The notes under the pieces were generated by a model. The model saw only the letters and a program-made list of their open reading frames with translations, did not search any database and had not been told where the DNA came from. Of a DNA stretch of 35,172 bases, positions 25,572 to 34,800 are shown piece after piece; position 1 is the stretch's first letter; the number at the start of each line of letters is the position of its first letter. The stretch comes from Leadbetterella sp. (GTDB lineage: Bacteria; Bacteroidota; Bacteroidia; Cytophagales; Spirosomataceae). Where the stretch lies: NCBI GenBank assembly GCA_021740125.1, contig JAIPAJ010000017.1:1-35172 (forward strand), given 5' to 3'. The translations under genes and the position numbers were made by a program.

Positions 25572-26600
25572 TTAGTAACCACAATAATAATTCAAGGCTT
25601 TCAGCATTTCTGACTTGTTAATGGCCACATCGAATTGACATGAGCCAATGCCATCTAGTAAGGAAGCTTTAACTACATTCCCAATATTTTTTTTATCTTG
25701 AAGTGTCAGCTTTACAATGGCCTCCATGTCTTCTTTTCTAATTTTAACACTTCCGTACACGGCAAAAATAAACTCTTCAATTTGTAATAATGTAGGTTCA
25801 TCAATGAGTTTTTTGATAAACGAAATATATGCCTCTGCTATCATTCCTGCAGCAATCGCCTCACCGTGGAGCAATCTATCCTTGCCTTTGTCAAGATAAA
25901 ATGTTTCTATAGCATGACCCAAAGTGTGTCCAAAGTTTAATATTTTTCGTAAACCTTTCTCTGTTGGATCTTCTGCTACGACTTGTTTTTTTATTTCTAC
26001 TGAATGTTGAATTAAATCCGCCAAATTCTGATTTTCAAGATCAACAGTCTTTATTTCATTCCATTTGTTTTTATCTCTAATCAAACAGTGTTTTATGATT
26101 TCTGCAAATCCCGATCGAATCTCGTTCTGTGGAAGAGTTTTCAAAAAAGTATCGTCTATTAAAACTGTTTTTGGAAGTGTAAAAACACCAATATGGTTTT
26201 TAAAACCTTTAAAATCAATACCTAATTTTCCACCAACACTGGCATCAACTTGCGAAAGTAGCGTAGTAGGTATTTGAATAAAATCTATCCCACGTTTGTA
26301 AGTAGCGGCACAAAAACCACCCATGTCGCCAATAACTCCGCCGCCAAGATTAATCAAAAGAGCATGTCTATCAAGCTCGTATTTTGTCATTTCTTCCCAT
26401 ATCTGTTGGCAAGTGTCCAAGTTTTTAAAATGCTCACCTGCCTGAATGGTAATCACTTTATGTGCTGGAAGCGAATCCTTTACCAAAGAATAGCAATATT
26501 TTTTGGTATGATTATCTACTAAAACCATCACTTTAGAATAGTATTTTTGCGAAAAAAATTGCAAGAGACCTGCAGATATTGGGCTAATGATTACTGACAT
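25572..26600 (-). CDS. aroB: 3-dehydroquinate synthase
   Basis: This 342-aa enzyme converts DAHP to 3-dehydroquinate, the second step of the shikimate pathway for aromatic amino acids, in the cytosol with NAD+ and a divalent metal. Seen in sequence: the NAD-binding GGGVIGDMGGF (residues 86-96), PTTLLSQVDASVGGKLGID (111-129), and likely metal ligands E167 in FAEIIKH, H225 in NFGHTLGH and H245 in LLHGEA. It is slightly shorter than the E. coli enzyme (362 aa). It is divergent from rsmG across 203 bp and leads the minus-strand group containing the two DUF4136 lipoproteins. Confidence 0.96.
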   Translation of the reverse strand: MSVIISPISAGLLQFFSQKYYSKVMVLVDNHTKKYCYSLVKDSLPAHKVITIQAGEHFKNLDTCQQIWEEMTKYELDRHALLINLGGGVIGDMGGFCAATYKRGIDFIQIPTTLLSQVDASVGGKLGIDFKGFKNHIGVFTLPKTVLIDDTFLKTLPQNEIRSGFAEIIKHCLIRDKNKWNEIKTVDLENQNLADLIQHSVEIKKQVVAEDPTEKGLRKILNFGHTLGHAIETFYLDKGKDRLLHGEAIAAGMIAEAYISFIKKLIDEPTLLQIEEFIFAVYGSVKIRKEDMEAIVKLTLQDKKNIGNVVKASLLDGIGSCQFDVAINKSEMLKALNYYCGY

Positions 26601-26779
26601 GCTGTTAAATTTTGCAGTAAAATTAAAGCTATTTTTGTTATTATAAACGTCTTTTTCTAAATCCGGAATTAGCGAAAGTGTTTTTCAAAAATTGGTAACC
26701 ATGACTTGCCACAATATTAATTCGAAGAAGCTAAAAAAAACCTTCTTCTATTTTCAAAATCAAGATTATTAATTTATTT

Positions 26780-26787
26780 TATCTTTG
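26780..26787 (+). promoter_or_regulatory. Candidate -7 element of rsmG
   Basis: TATCTTTG is a perfect fit to TAnnTTTG, 16 bases before the TTG start of rsmG. The usual TTG -33 element is not seen at 19-21 bases upstream; there the sequence is TTTTC/CAAAAT. A short 5' leader is implied. Confidence 0.4.
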
Positions 26788-26803
26788 TAAAAAAAATACA
26801 CTT

Positions 26804-27433
26804 TTGGACAGCATAGATATTATTTTAAAATACTTTCCAGATCTCACAGAAACTCAGAAAGAGCAGTTAGGGAGTTTGGGTGAGCTTTATGAACTTTGGA
26901 ATGGACAAATCAACGTTATTTCTAGAAAGGACATGGAACATCTTTACGAAAAACACGTTTTGCACTCCTTGGGAATTGCCAAAGTTTGCAGTTTTGTGGA
27001 CGATACCGACATCTTGGATGTGGGCACTGGAGGCGGTTTTCCAGGAATTCCATTGGCCATTATGTTTCCAAACTCTAACTTCCATTTGGTGGATTCAATA
27101 GGCAAAAAGATAAAGGTAGTGACCGAAGTAGCCAACGCTTTAGGTCTAAAAAACGTTAAGGCAGAACACCAGAGAGCTGAAAATATTCAAGGAACCTATG
27201 ATTTTGTAGTAAGTCGAGCGGTTACGAGGATGGCTCCTTTTGTTGATTGGATCAAACACAAATTCAACAAAAACCATTTCAATCCATTGGATAACGGCAT
27301 TCTTTACCTCAAAGGTGGTGATTTGGAAGAAGAATTGGCAGAAGCCAAAAGAAAATATACGATATACGATTTGCCAAGTTTCTTTAAAGAGGAATTTTTC
27401 GAAACGAAAAAAGTGGTTTATTTACCTTTTTGA
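26804..27433 (+). CDS. rsmG: 16S rRNA (guanine527-N7)-methyltransferase
   Basis: This 209-aa enzyme methylates G527 of 16S rRNA using SAM; loss gives low-level streptomycin resistance in several bacteria. Seen here: the SAM-binding motif LDVGTGGGFPGIPLAI (71-86), NVISRKD early on (37-43), and VVSRAVTRM (135-143), all typical of RsmG. Length is normal (about 207 aa in E. coli). The start is TTG at 26804, as no ATG precedes the conserved N-terminal helix. A metallopeptidase gene begins 2 bp after the stop, suggesting co-transcription. Confidence 0.95.
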   Translation: MDSIDIILKYFPDLTETQKEQLGSLGELYELWNGQINVISRKDMEHLYEKHVLHSLGIAKVCSFVDDTDILDVGTGGGFPGIPLAIMFPNSNFHLVDSIGKKIKVVTEVANALGLKNVKAEHQRAENIQGTYDFVVSRAVTRMAPFVDWIKHKFNKNHFNPLDNGILYLKGGDLEEELAEAKRKYTIYDLPSFFKEEFFETKKVVYLPF

Positions 27434-27435
27434 TT

Positions 27436-28128
27436 ATGTCAGCAATAGCCACAATAAATTCAGACACTTCACAAATAAACATAGAGGCCGAATTGGTTTT
27501 TTACGGAAAATATGCGAGCGATGATTTAGCCCAAAAGATTGTTTTGGAAATAAACCAAATGTGGAATGAGCCAAGTGCGAAACTACAGCTTGGCTCCAGG
27601 CTTTTTGATATTGTTTTTGATATAAAATTCGAGTGTTTAGATAATTCTGAAGTTTTGTTGAAGGTTCTGAAAAATAAAGATCATGCTGTTAATTTCATAA
27701 GAATAGAGGATAAAAACATAGCTGAACGCTCAATGATGGGTTTTGGATTGGGTGAAAACTCGGGCCACTGGCTCATTTCCGACCAGCTCGGAGAAAGTAC
27801 CACCGCCGCACACGAATTTGGCCATGCTTTGGGCTTGCCGCATCCTGATCAACTCGATTTTAGATTTTCAGGCAATCCGCCCATTATGGTACCGCGGGGT
27901 ACGCTTGTGGATGCAGATTTCCAATGGAATCCTTTAGCCGAAGCTGGTGCTATTGGCGGAACTATGCGACCGATTTTTAGACGCGTAAGGGCTGGTGAGG
28001 TATTACAAGTTTTAAAAAATATGAATCCTGAAAGTAAAGTAAATGTAAAAATAGGTAAACTTACCAATCAGCTTTTTGATGAAATGGGACGACCCGTGGC
28101 TTTGAATCAGGATTTAACGTTTGAATAA
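27436..28128 (+). CDS. Metzincin-like zinc metallopeptidase, no signal peptide
   Basis: This 230-aa protein carries an extended zinc motif HEFGHALGLPH (126-136), the HExxHxxGxxH signature of metzincins such as matrixins, and a likely Met-turn at M151 in PIMVPRG. Upstream is an alpha/beta segment of the size of a matrixin N-domain. There is no signal peptide, so it would act in the cytosol or be exported by another route; most metzincins are secreted. TTG 27430 would add MI before ATG 27436; the ATG start, 2 bp after rsmG, is preferred. Substrate and inhibitor are unknown. It is likely co-transcribed with rsmG. Confidence 0.82.
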   Translation: MSAIATINSDTSQINIEAELVFYGKYASDDLAQKIVLEINQMWNEPSAKLQLGSRLFDIVFDIKFECLDNSEVLLKVLKNKDHAVNFIRIEDKNIAERSMMGFGLGENSGHWLISDQLGESTTAAHEFGHALGLPHPDQLDFRFSGNPPIMVPRGTLVDADFQWNPLAEAGAIGGTMRPIFRRVRAGEVLQVLKNMNPESKVNVKIGKLTNQLFDEMGRPVALNQDLTFE

Positions 28129-28174
28129 CAAACTATTTGATCAAATTAGTGTCAAACCGTAAAAATAACTGACA

Positions 28175-28513
28175 ATGAAAGGATTAATAATTGCCATTCT
28201 AATAACCTTTGGTGTAAGTTCGTGTATAGCTCCTCCATTAACCACAGGAACCACCAATCAAGGAACTTCAAGCTCGGAAATGGAAGCGAGAAGATTAACC
28301 ACCCAAATGAAAAATTCTTTGGCATTGAATGCCTCGCAGGAAGAAAAAGTACTGGTTATCAATGTTGTGAATCTGAGCTTAATGAAAAAACTGCGAGAAA
28401 GCAATCAGACAGATCAAATTTTTAAAACTCAAGCGAAATACAAATCTGAAATGAAAGAAGTGTTGAATTCAGACCAATACAGCAAGTTTCTGTCGGAATT
28501 CGGAAATATCTGA
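28175..28513 (+). CDS. Small lipoprotein, tandem paralogue 1
   Basis: This 112-aa protein has a lipoprotein signal ending FGVSSC (C17) and then a low-complexity Thr/Ser linker. The remaining 75 residues form a helical domain with EARRLTTQMKNSLALNASQEE, LMKKLRES and a C-terminal YSKFLSEF. The pattern of LTxxM, xLxLxxxQ and a helical tail recalls the Spy/CpxP-like LTxxQ fold, though this is a weak comparison. It has a close paralogue 33 bp downstream. Location would be the periplasmic face of a membrane. Confidence 0.75.
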   Translation: MKGLIIAILITFGVSSCIAPPLTTGTTNQGTSSSEMEARRLTTQMKNSLALNASQEEKVLVINVVNLSLMKKLRESNQTDQIFKTQAKYKSEMKEVLNSDQYSKFLSEFGNI

Positions 28514-28546
28514 TTTATTTCGGTAATTTTATAAAAACAAAATCTC

Positions 28547-28891
28547 ATGAAAAATTTAAGTTTATTAATTGTTCTGGTCATTGCGATGTTCGGCTGTGCA
28601 CCAGGTATCACACCAACCACCAATAGCACTCCCAAACTTTCAGAAAATAGCCCTGAAGCAGAGGCAAGAAATCTGACCACCAAAATGAAAGACAAACTAC
28701 TTCTAGATGCTGATCAAGAAGATAAAATATTGATGATTAATGTAGTAAACAACAAAGTCATTAAAAGACTGAGAGAAAATAAAGAAACAGATAAACTTTC
28801 AAGCACCAAAGAGAAATTCCACACTGAATTGAAAGCTGTACTTTCAGAAAGTCAGTATAATAAGTTCTTGGTGGAATTCCCGGGTTTGTAA
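28547..28891 (+). CDS. Small lipoprotein, tandem paralogue 2
   Basis: This 114-aa lipoprotein has a signal ending MFGC (C17), a Thr/Pro-rich linker and a helical domain closely parallel to its upstream neighbour: EARNLTTKMKDKLLLDADQE aligns with EARRLTTQMKNSLALNASQE. Other shared features are VINVVN/MINVVN and YNKFLVEF/YSKFLSEF. It is clearly a tandem duplicate that has diverged in the linker. A Spy/CpxP-like chaperone role is a guess. Confidence 0.75.
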   Translation: MKNLSLLIVLVIAMFGCAPGITPTTNSTPKLSENSPEAEARNLTTKMKDKLLLDADQEDKILMINVVNNKVIKRLRENKETDKLSSTKEKFHTELKAVLSESQYNKFLVEFPGL

Positions 28892-28918
28892 TTTCTAATT
28901 TATTAATTCCTGTATAAA

Positions 28919-29269
28919 ATGGACTACGAAAAAATAGTGAGGATTTGTAGCAAAAGACTCAAAAATGGAGAAACTTACAGGGAAATCCGAGAGGAGTTGT
29001 TTGATAAATATTTTCCAGAAGATGCCTTACAAATAGCCAATGACAGCTACAGAGCTTTCAGGAAAGAAAGCGTAAAATCATCGATTAAAAGTCTTGCAAT
29101 TGGAATTCTACTCCTTACCACTACTTATCTTATAGCCCCTCCTAACCACGCCTTTAAGCCAAAAATCACAATAGCCTTGTGTTCATTTTTGATTATAAAA
29201 ACGGCTTACGACTGGTACCAAATCAGGAAATCTGAAAAAGAGTATATGGAAACAGAGCCTCAAATATGA
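28919..29269 (+). CDS. Small two-helix membrane protein of unknown function
   Basis: This 116-aa protein has a soluble helical N-terminal part (about 1-55, with GETYREIREELFDKYFPED) and two transmembrane helices (about 58-75 and 83-100). The C-terminal tail is charged. I recognise no family. It follows the second small lipoprotein by 27 bp, likely in the same transcript, and its stop lies next to the stop of a convergent small gene. Confidence 0.65.
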   Translation: MDYEKIVRICSKRLKNGETYREIREELFDKYFPEDALQIANDSYRAFRKESVKSSIKSLAIGILLLTTTYLIAPPNHAFKPKITIALCSFLIIKTAYDWYQIRKSEKEYMETEPQI

Positions 29270-29270
29270 A

Positions 29271-29507
29271 TTAAAGCTTACTTTTTTCTACCAGTGCACC
29301 GTAAATCTGTTTCTTATCGGAAATCATAGGTGTTTGAACCATTACTACTTTCTCAGATTCTTGAGTAATTATTTTTTTTGACACAATCGGATATTTTAGC
29401 CCTAATCTGATTTTTTGGTATTTTTTGCTGGAGGAGTAGTTTATTTTTTGAGCCTGTGAAAGATTTGATAAACAGACTAACAGAATTAAAGTGAAAGCGT
29501 ATTTCAT
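29271..29507 (-). CDS. Small secreted protein of unknown function
   Basis: This 78-aa protein has a credible signal peptide (MKYAFTLILLVCLSNLSQAQ) with cleavage after SQA, and a short basic mature part of about 59 residues (KINYSSSKKYQKIRLGL). No domain is recognisable. It lies 55 bp downstream of tamL on the same strand and may be in its operon. Evidence for reality is the clean signal peptide and tight convergent placement against the upstream gene. Confidence 0.6.
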   Translation of the reverse strand: MKYAFTLILLVCLSNLSQAQKINYSSSKKYQKIRLGLKYPIVSKKIITQESEKVVMVQTPMISDKKQIYGALVEKSKL

Positions 29508-29562
29508 GATGGTGTTTGATTTGTGTTTGAGGATTTTAACGAAACAGTTTGAATTTTATTTT

Positions 29563-31881
29563 TTAAAACGGCAATCCCACTGCAAAATTCCAGATGACGT
29601 TGTCTTTTCTCCAAGTTTTATCAAATGGCTTGATGTCTTTCAGCACCCATTTGTCACCAATGGGCAACCATGGTTTTACGACTGGCGTAGCCACATCTAT
29701 CCGGAAAATAATAAACGAAAAGTCAAATCTGAAACCAACGCCTGTGCCAACAGCCAATTCTTTGTAGAAATTTTTGCTGAATAGTGAGCCTTCACCGTAT
29801 ATATACTCGTCTTTGTACATCCAAACGTTGCCAGCATCCACAAACAAGGCTGTATTTAAGAAATTATTAAACTTAAATCTCAACTCCGTATTTAGCTCTA
29901 GTTTTACATCGCCAGTGTTGTTTCCAAGAAATTCCTCTGCTGCAGTACCTTTCTTTTCATAGGTTCCAGGCCCAACTCCTCTTGCTCGAAATGCTCGAAG
30001 CGAATTGTTACCACCTACAAAAAACTGGCTCACAAATGGCAACTGAAGTGAATTCCCGTAGGGAATTCCCAAACCTACAATAGCTCTGTTGGCCCATGTA
30101 ATGTTTGGATTAAAGTCGTGTTTATACCTGAAATCATTCTCAAATCTGGCGAATTGAGAGAAGTTCTCTCCAAACATCCGTCCACTTTTCTCTGGATTAT
30201 TCCGTATTTTATCAATTAAACCAAACAAATTTCCTGCAAAGTCAAAACTCCCTCTGTATGAAAAATTACTATTTCCGTATTGTTTGGGACTCACTGTAAT
30301 CTCGTATGCTCCTCCTGCTATAAATTGATTCTCCAGAATAATCAAAAGTCTCGGGTCCGCAAAAATTTCATCTATAAAAACCGTACTAATGTTGGATGAT
30401 TTAACGAGGTTAACACCAATTGGCTTCAAAGAATGTTCAATCCCTCGCCCCCGAGTCCAGGCATAGTTGAGTGAAGCTCTAGCGGAGTTCAAATTATAAA
30501 GTCCAGTTTTTATAAAACTTTCGTAGCCCAGTTTTATTTGAGTTTTGGGCAAAACCTTGCTTACTTCTGGATCTATTTTTATAAATGGAGCCACAAATCT
30601 CGGAATATTAAACTGAGCATCGGCTCCCAAACGGTAGTTGTCTCGGTATTCACTGGCTTTGTTGCCGCCTACTTGAAGCTCAAAGTTGCCATTGAGTGAT
30701 AACTTGAAAAACTCAGCACCTCTAAAGGTGTTGTTATTCTGCCAGTTAAGGCTCAGCTGCGAACCCGCCAATCCGCTGGACGGGGTGATAGCATTGGCCT
30801 CTACTCTAAGAGATTTTGGTTTATTGGTTTGCAGGTTGTAATAAACATCAATAAGGGTAGAATCCAAGCGATTTACGATTTCATAATGACTTTTTATAAA
30901 TTTGAAATTGGACAAACCAATCAAGCGGTTGTTGGTGATATCTTGTAGATCATTGTTAAAAAAAGTACCTGGTCTGAATGCAATGGCATCAGAAAATATC
31001 TCTTCTTTGTATTTTTTATCTGGGTCGTCCAATATTAAACCTCGAAAGAAATCTAGGGAATTGGGGTCGGAATTGGTTACTACCTCTGTTTTTGTGTCAA
31101 TATTTACAAAAATATCATTGATTTGATACTGTCTTTTGGCCATGTCTGGGATATCCGTTTTTGGACCAACCTTAAGAATCACCTTTTGTGGTTTTATGGT
31201 CGTATCAGCCTCAATACCAACATAATCGGGCTTAAAATAGAAATAGCCTTCGTTTCTGAGTTCTTTATCGATGATTAATCGAGAAAGTTTCAGATTATTT
31301 AGATCAAAATACTTACTGGGTCTAAAGTTGGCGGTGGCATTATCAAAATCTTCTCCAAATTTGCCTTCGTTTTTAACAAAAATAACGCTATCTATAGCAA
31401 ATCTGCGATTGAGCGTAGCTGTATATTCGGCTGAAGCCAATGTTTTTCTTGGATCAAATTTTCCGACAACGTGGGCATTGAAATAGCCTTTGGTTTTCAA
31501 GACGGCTTCTAAATTGGCCGCATTTTTATCAACCAAAGCTGCATTTATAAACACAGGTTCTTCTGTTAAGTTCTTTTTTAGCCAAGACTTTATTCCTTTT
31601 TCTTTCTTGTTTTTTCCAAAGAAATAGTAGAAACCGACTTTGTAAGGATAATGGCTTAAGAACGGCAAGGGTAAAGTAGTGTTTGGCAATGGACGTGTAA
31701 GCGAAAGTAACTGTTCTTTCAATTCTGGTAATTTTTCAGAATCAAGGCTGTCATTTTTTATGATTTTTAGGGATGAACCTGCATAAAGTTTTTCACCAGG
31801 GGGCAATTTCTTGGCCACCTTGCAGGAACTTATCAGTCCCGCAAATATCAAAATGGTCCATAGGTATCTCGTCAATTTCAT
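29563..31881 (-). CDS. tamL: TamL, lipoprotein form of the TamA outer-membrane assembly factor
   Basis: This 772-aa protein is an Omp85-family beta-barrel of the TAM system, with N-terminal POTRA-like repeats and a C-terminal surface-antigen (D15) barrel. In Bacteroidota the TamA partner has a lipoprotein anchor and is called TamL; here the lipobox is FAGLISSC (C20). Barrel features include the motif GGNNSLRAFRARGVGPG, the conserved RG-F region that ends the periplasmic part of the barrel, and a terminal Phe (AVGLPF). The start at ATG 31881 gives the lipobox; a longer start at 31905 adds eight residues. The start overlaps the tamB stop by 4 bp (ATGA), so the pair is translationally coupled. 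Confidence 0.9.
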   Translation of the reverse strand: MKLTRYLWTILIFAGLISSCKVAKKLPPGEKLYAGSSLKIIKNDSLDSEKLPELKEQLLSLTRPLPNTTLPLPFLSHYPYKVGFYYFFGKNKKEKGIKSWLKKNLTEEPVFINAALVDKNAANLEAVLKTKGYFNAHVVGKFDPRKTLASAEYTATLNRRFAIDSVIFVKNEGKFGEDFDNATANFRPSKYFDLNNLKLSRLIIDKELRNEGYFYFKPDYVGIEADTTIKPQKVILKVGPKTDIPDMAKRQYQINDIFVNIDTKTEVVTNSDPNSLDFFRGLILDDPDKKYKEEIFSDAIAFRPGTFFNNDLQDITNNRLIGLSNFKFIKSHYEIVNRLDSTLIDVYYNLQTNKPKSLRVEANAITPSSGLAGSQLSLNWQNNNTFRGAEFFKLSLNGNFELQVGGNKASEYRDNYRLGADAQFNIPRFVAPFIKIDPEVSKVLPKTQIKLGYESFIKTGLYNLNSARASLNYAWTRGRGIEHSLKPIGVNLVKSSNISTVFIDEIFADPRLLIILENQFIAGGAYEITVSPKQYGNSNFSYRGSFDFAGNLFGLIDKIRNNPEKSGRMFGENFSQFARFENDFRYKHDFNPNITWANRAIVGLGIPYGNSLQLPFVSQFFVGGNNSLRAFRARGVGPGTYEKKGTAAEEFLGNNTGDVKLELNTELRFKFNNFLNTALFVDAGNVWMYKDEYIYGEGSLFSKNFYKELAVGTGVGFRFDFSFIIFRIDVATPVVKPWLPIGDKWVLKDIKPFDKTWRKDNVIWNFAVGLPF

Positions 31882-34800
31882 TTGCGTTTCATCAGTTCTT
31901 TCCAAGTTTCGTAATCTATGGCTATAATAAAACCAACGCCTGTTTCTACCACTGAACCCTCAATTACCATTTGATTGAGGTTTTTGCGGAACACTTTTAG
32001 TCTGTATCGGCCGTCTTTGGTTATCTGCCAATTGGCCTCTATATTGTCAAAAATCTCATCAGATTTTAAATCTTTGTTTTCCAATTCGAAGTTTTTACCT
32101 ACCGAAATGGAGATTCTATCATTGGCCAGTTTTTTACTTACACCAAGGTTCAGATTGGTATTTCTGAAATCGTTTGTGGTATTATATCCCGACTGTAAAC
32201 CAAGGTTTAAATCAATGCCTTTAATGAGTCCTGAGGCATACCTATCCAACTGAGTGGATATCAAATCACTCACTTTTTGGCGAGCGAGGTTTTCATAATT
32301 GGTGATGTTTTCGCCAATTTGGCTTGCGTTAAAGCCACCACCCACTAATAACATAATGGCGTTGGCATTGATTGTTGATTGATATCTTTTAAATTCTTCG
32401 TCATTCGTTGATTTGCTGCCATTGTCTGCTATTGTTCTGAATCCTTCCTCCTCAACGGCTGTTTTTAAATCCGACAAATCTGCGGCATTGGATACCAATT
32501 CAAACTTTATGTCTGGCGAGGACAATATGCCCATCACTCTTAAATCAACACGAATGGGTACAATTAGTTTAGAGCTTTTCAGTCTATCTTTGGTCGTTGT
32601 TTTTTCAAAAGGATAGGTTGAAAGTGCCTTTTTACCTGCGTTAAATTCAGCCGTAATGTCTAACAAGGCCGACATAGGATCACCCGACCATACGATATGG
32701 CTTTTACTAGAAGGGTTTATGGTAAAGGCCTTTTTTATAGCTTGATAGGTTAATTCATACTTTCCGGTTTCAATGTCATACCTTCCAAGAATGAACAGAT
32801 CTCCTTTGTTATCAAATCCAACATTGAGTTTTCCACTTCCATTCACACTCATCAAATCTCCTGTTATGGGGTCCATCAGAATTTTCAATGTGGCTTTTGT
32901 GGGTACATCCACGTTGATATTTACTGCATTGGCAAAACTCAGTACTTCTTTCTTAATTTCGGCTTTAATAGTTTTTGGAGCTTCGAAATCCACAAATTTA
33001 ACTACCGATTCCATTTCTGAAACGGCGTCGCTTTCATCTGAAAGAAGTAAGGTTAAGTCTGTTTTATCTTTAACATCCATATCGCCTGTGAGTCGAAAAA
33101 CCAAGTTTCTCCCTGAAAGCTGGAGGTTGGCCCCCATATAACCTACCCCTTTGAATAGTTCACTTTGGCCTGCCTTGGCATTTATAAGCTTGAATTCATC
33201 GGTTTCGACGTCAAAATCATAGGAGTAGTTTGGCATTGATGAGAAATCTACCTTGCCATTGAGGTCCATTTTTTTGCCGTCCTCGTCTTGTAGTGAAACA
33301 TGATCAAATATCGCTTTCTGATCTTTTAATGTGACCTTTTGCTGAGTAAGGTTGAGCTTTGCACCCGTTTCTACTAACACAAAATTAAATTTCGGAAACA
33401 AGGCTTCTCCTGAAACTAAGGGTTTCTTTGTAGAGCCTTTGATCTCAAATTTACCCGAAACATTCCCTTCGACACTACTAATAATATCCTTAACAAAATA
33501 TTGAATAGCAGCCAAATCAATGTTCTTGATGTCGGCATTAAAATCCAAAGACGCATCTTTTTTAGGGTAATAATAGCCCTTAATGTCCAAATCGGATACT
33601 TCTCCTTTTAAAGTAGCGGTTAATCGGATTTGCTCCAAAGAATTACTCTCAGCCTTGCCTTCTAAGGTGCCGAGTTTTGTTTTATTCATTTCAAATTCAG
33701 TGACTAGCACATCTCCAACAAACGATGGTGAACCTTCCATGTAGTTTAATATTTCTAAATCAAGATCTGCATAACCTGCCACAAATGCGGAGTCTTGCAA
33801 AAATGCTTGAGCAAGGAAGTTAAGGTCTATGTTTTGAGAAAAAACATTGAGCGGACCGTTAGGCTTATCACTAAGACTGTTGAGCCTCAATATCTGATCT
33901 TTTGATGTAAAAATCACATCATTGATAAGAAAGCCTGCAGAGCTATAGGTTATATTTCCATAAGGATTGCCAGCCCAAGGCTCATAATACAGCATGCTGC
34001 CGTCCTCATCAAAACTGATTTGAAGTTGATTATTTACACTTTGAACAGAGCCTGTGAGCGAGTGTATATCTTGGTCCAAAGAGTCTTTAACGGACAAATC
34101 AAAACTACCAATGTTATTTTCGAGTTTTCCAACCAAACTTGCATTTCTAACTCTTAGGCTATTGTTGGTAATTTGTTTCGTGTTTAATTCATATTTTAAG
34201 GCCTTTCGGTCTCCGACATAGTCAAAAACAGTATTGTAAACCTTAATTGAGTCGTATTGTAAAAAAGGAATTATTACATTTCCTGATATCGGAATGTTGC
34301 CTTCACTCTGTAAAGTGGCATGAACCACTACGTCGGAAAATGATTTTATATCGGGCAAAAAAGCACTAAAAACAGGATCGTAAGAAACTTTGCCGTCTAA
34401 CTTAAAATAATAGAACTCTTGTGTGTGGGGAGCTTTAAAATTTATCAGTTTGAAATAATTATTGATTTCATTCAGCATAATGGTTTGTAGCTGATTATAG
34501 TCAAAATTTCCCGCCAAAGAAAGGTCCAAAAAAGATGTGTTGACCTCAAGTTTTTTATTCGTTACAGTGGAGGATGTTAACACGGTTATGTCGCCAATGG
34601 GATATAATTTGTTGTCTTTATACACATTAATGTTTTTCCCTTTAAAGTCTATAAATGGCGACTTGGAATCCAAAACAATGTTATTTAAAGTAATATCACC
34701 TTTGATTTCGATATTCTCCTTGGTTATTCCGAGTTTTTGAAGGTTTACAAAATCCAACTTTGTAGTACCCTCAAGCTGAATTTGAGGTTTAGACAAATCT

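Noticed and set aside
26724-26748. Inverted repeat GAAGAAG/CTTCTTC between aroB and rsmG
   Set aside because: No T run follows on either strand and no known regulator site matches, so I do not call it a terminator or operator.
28136-28145. Palindrome TTTGATCAAA before the first small lipoprotein gene
   Set aside because: Ten bases in AT-rich DNA with no supporting context; chance is likely.
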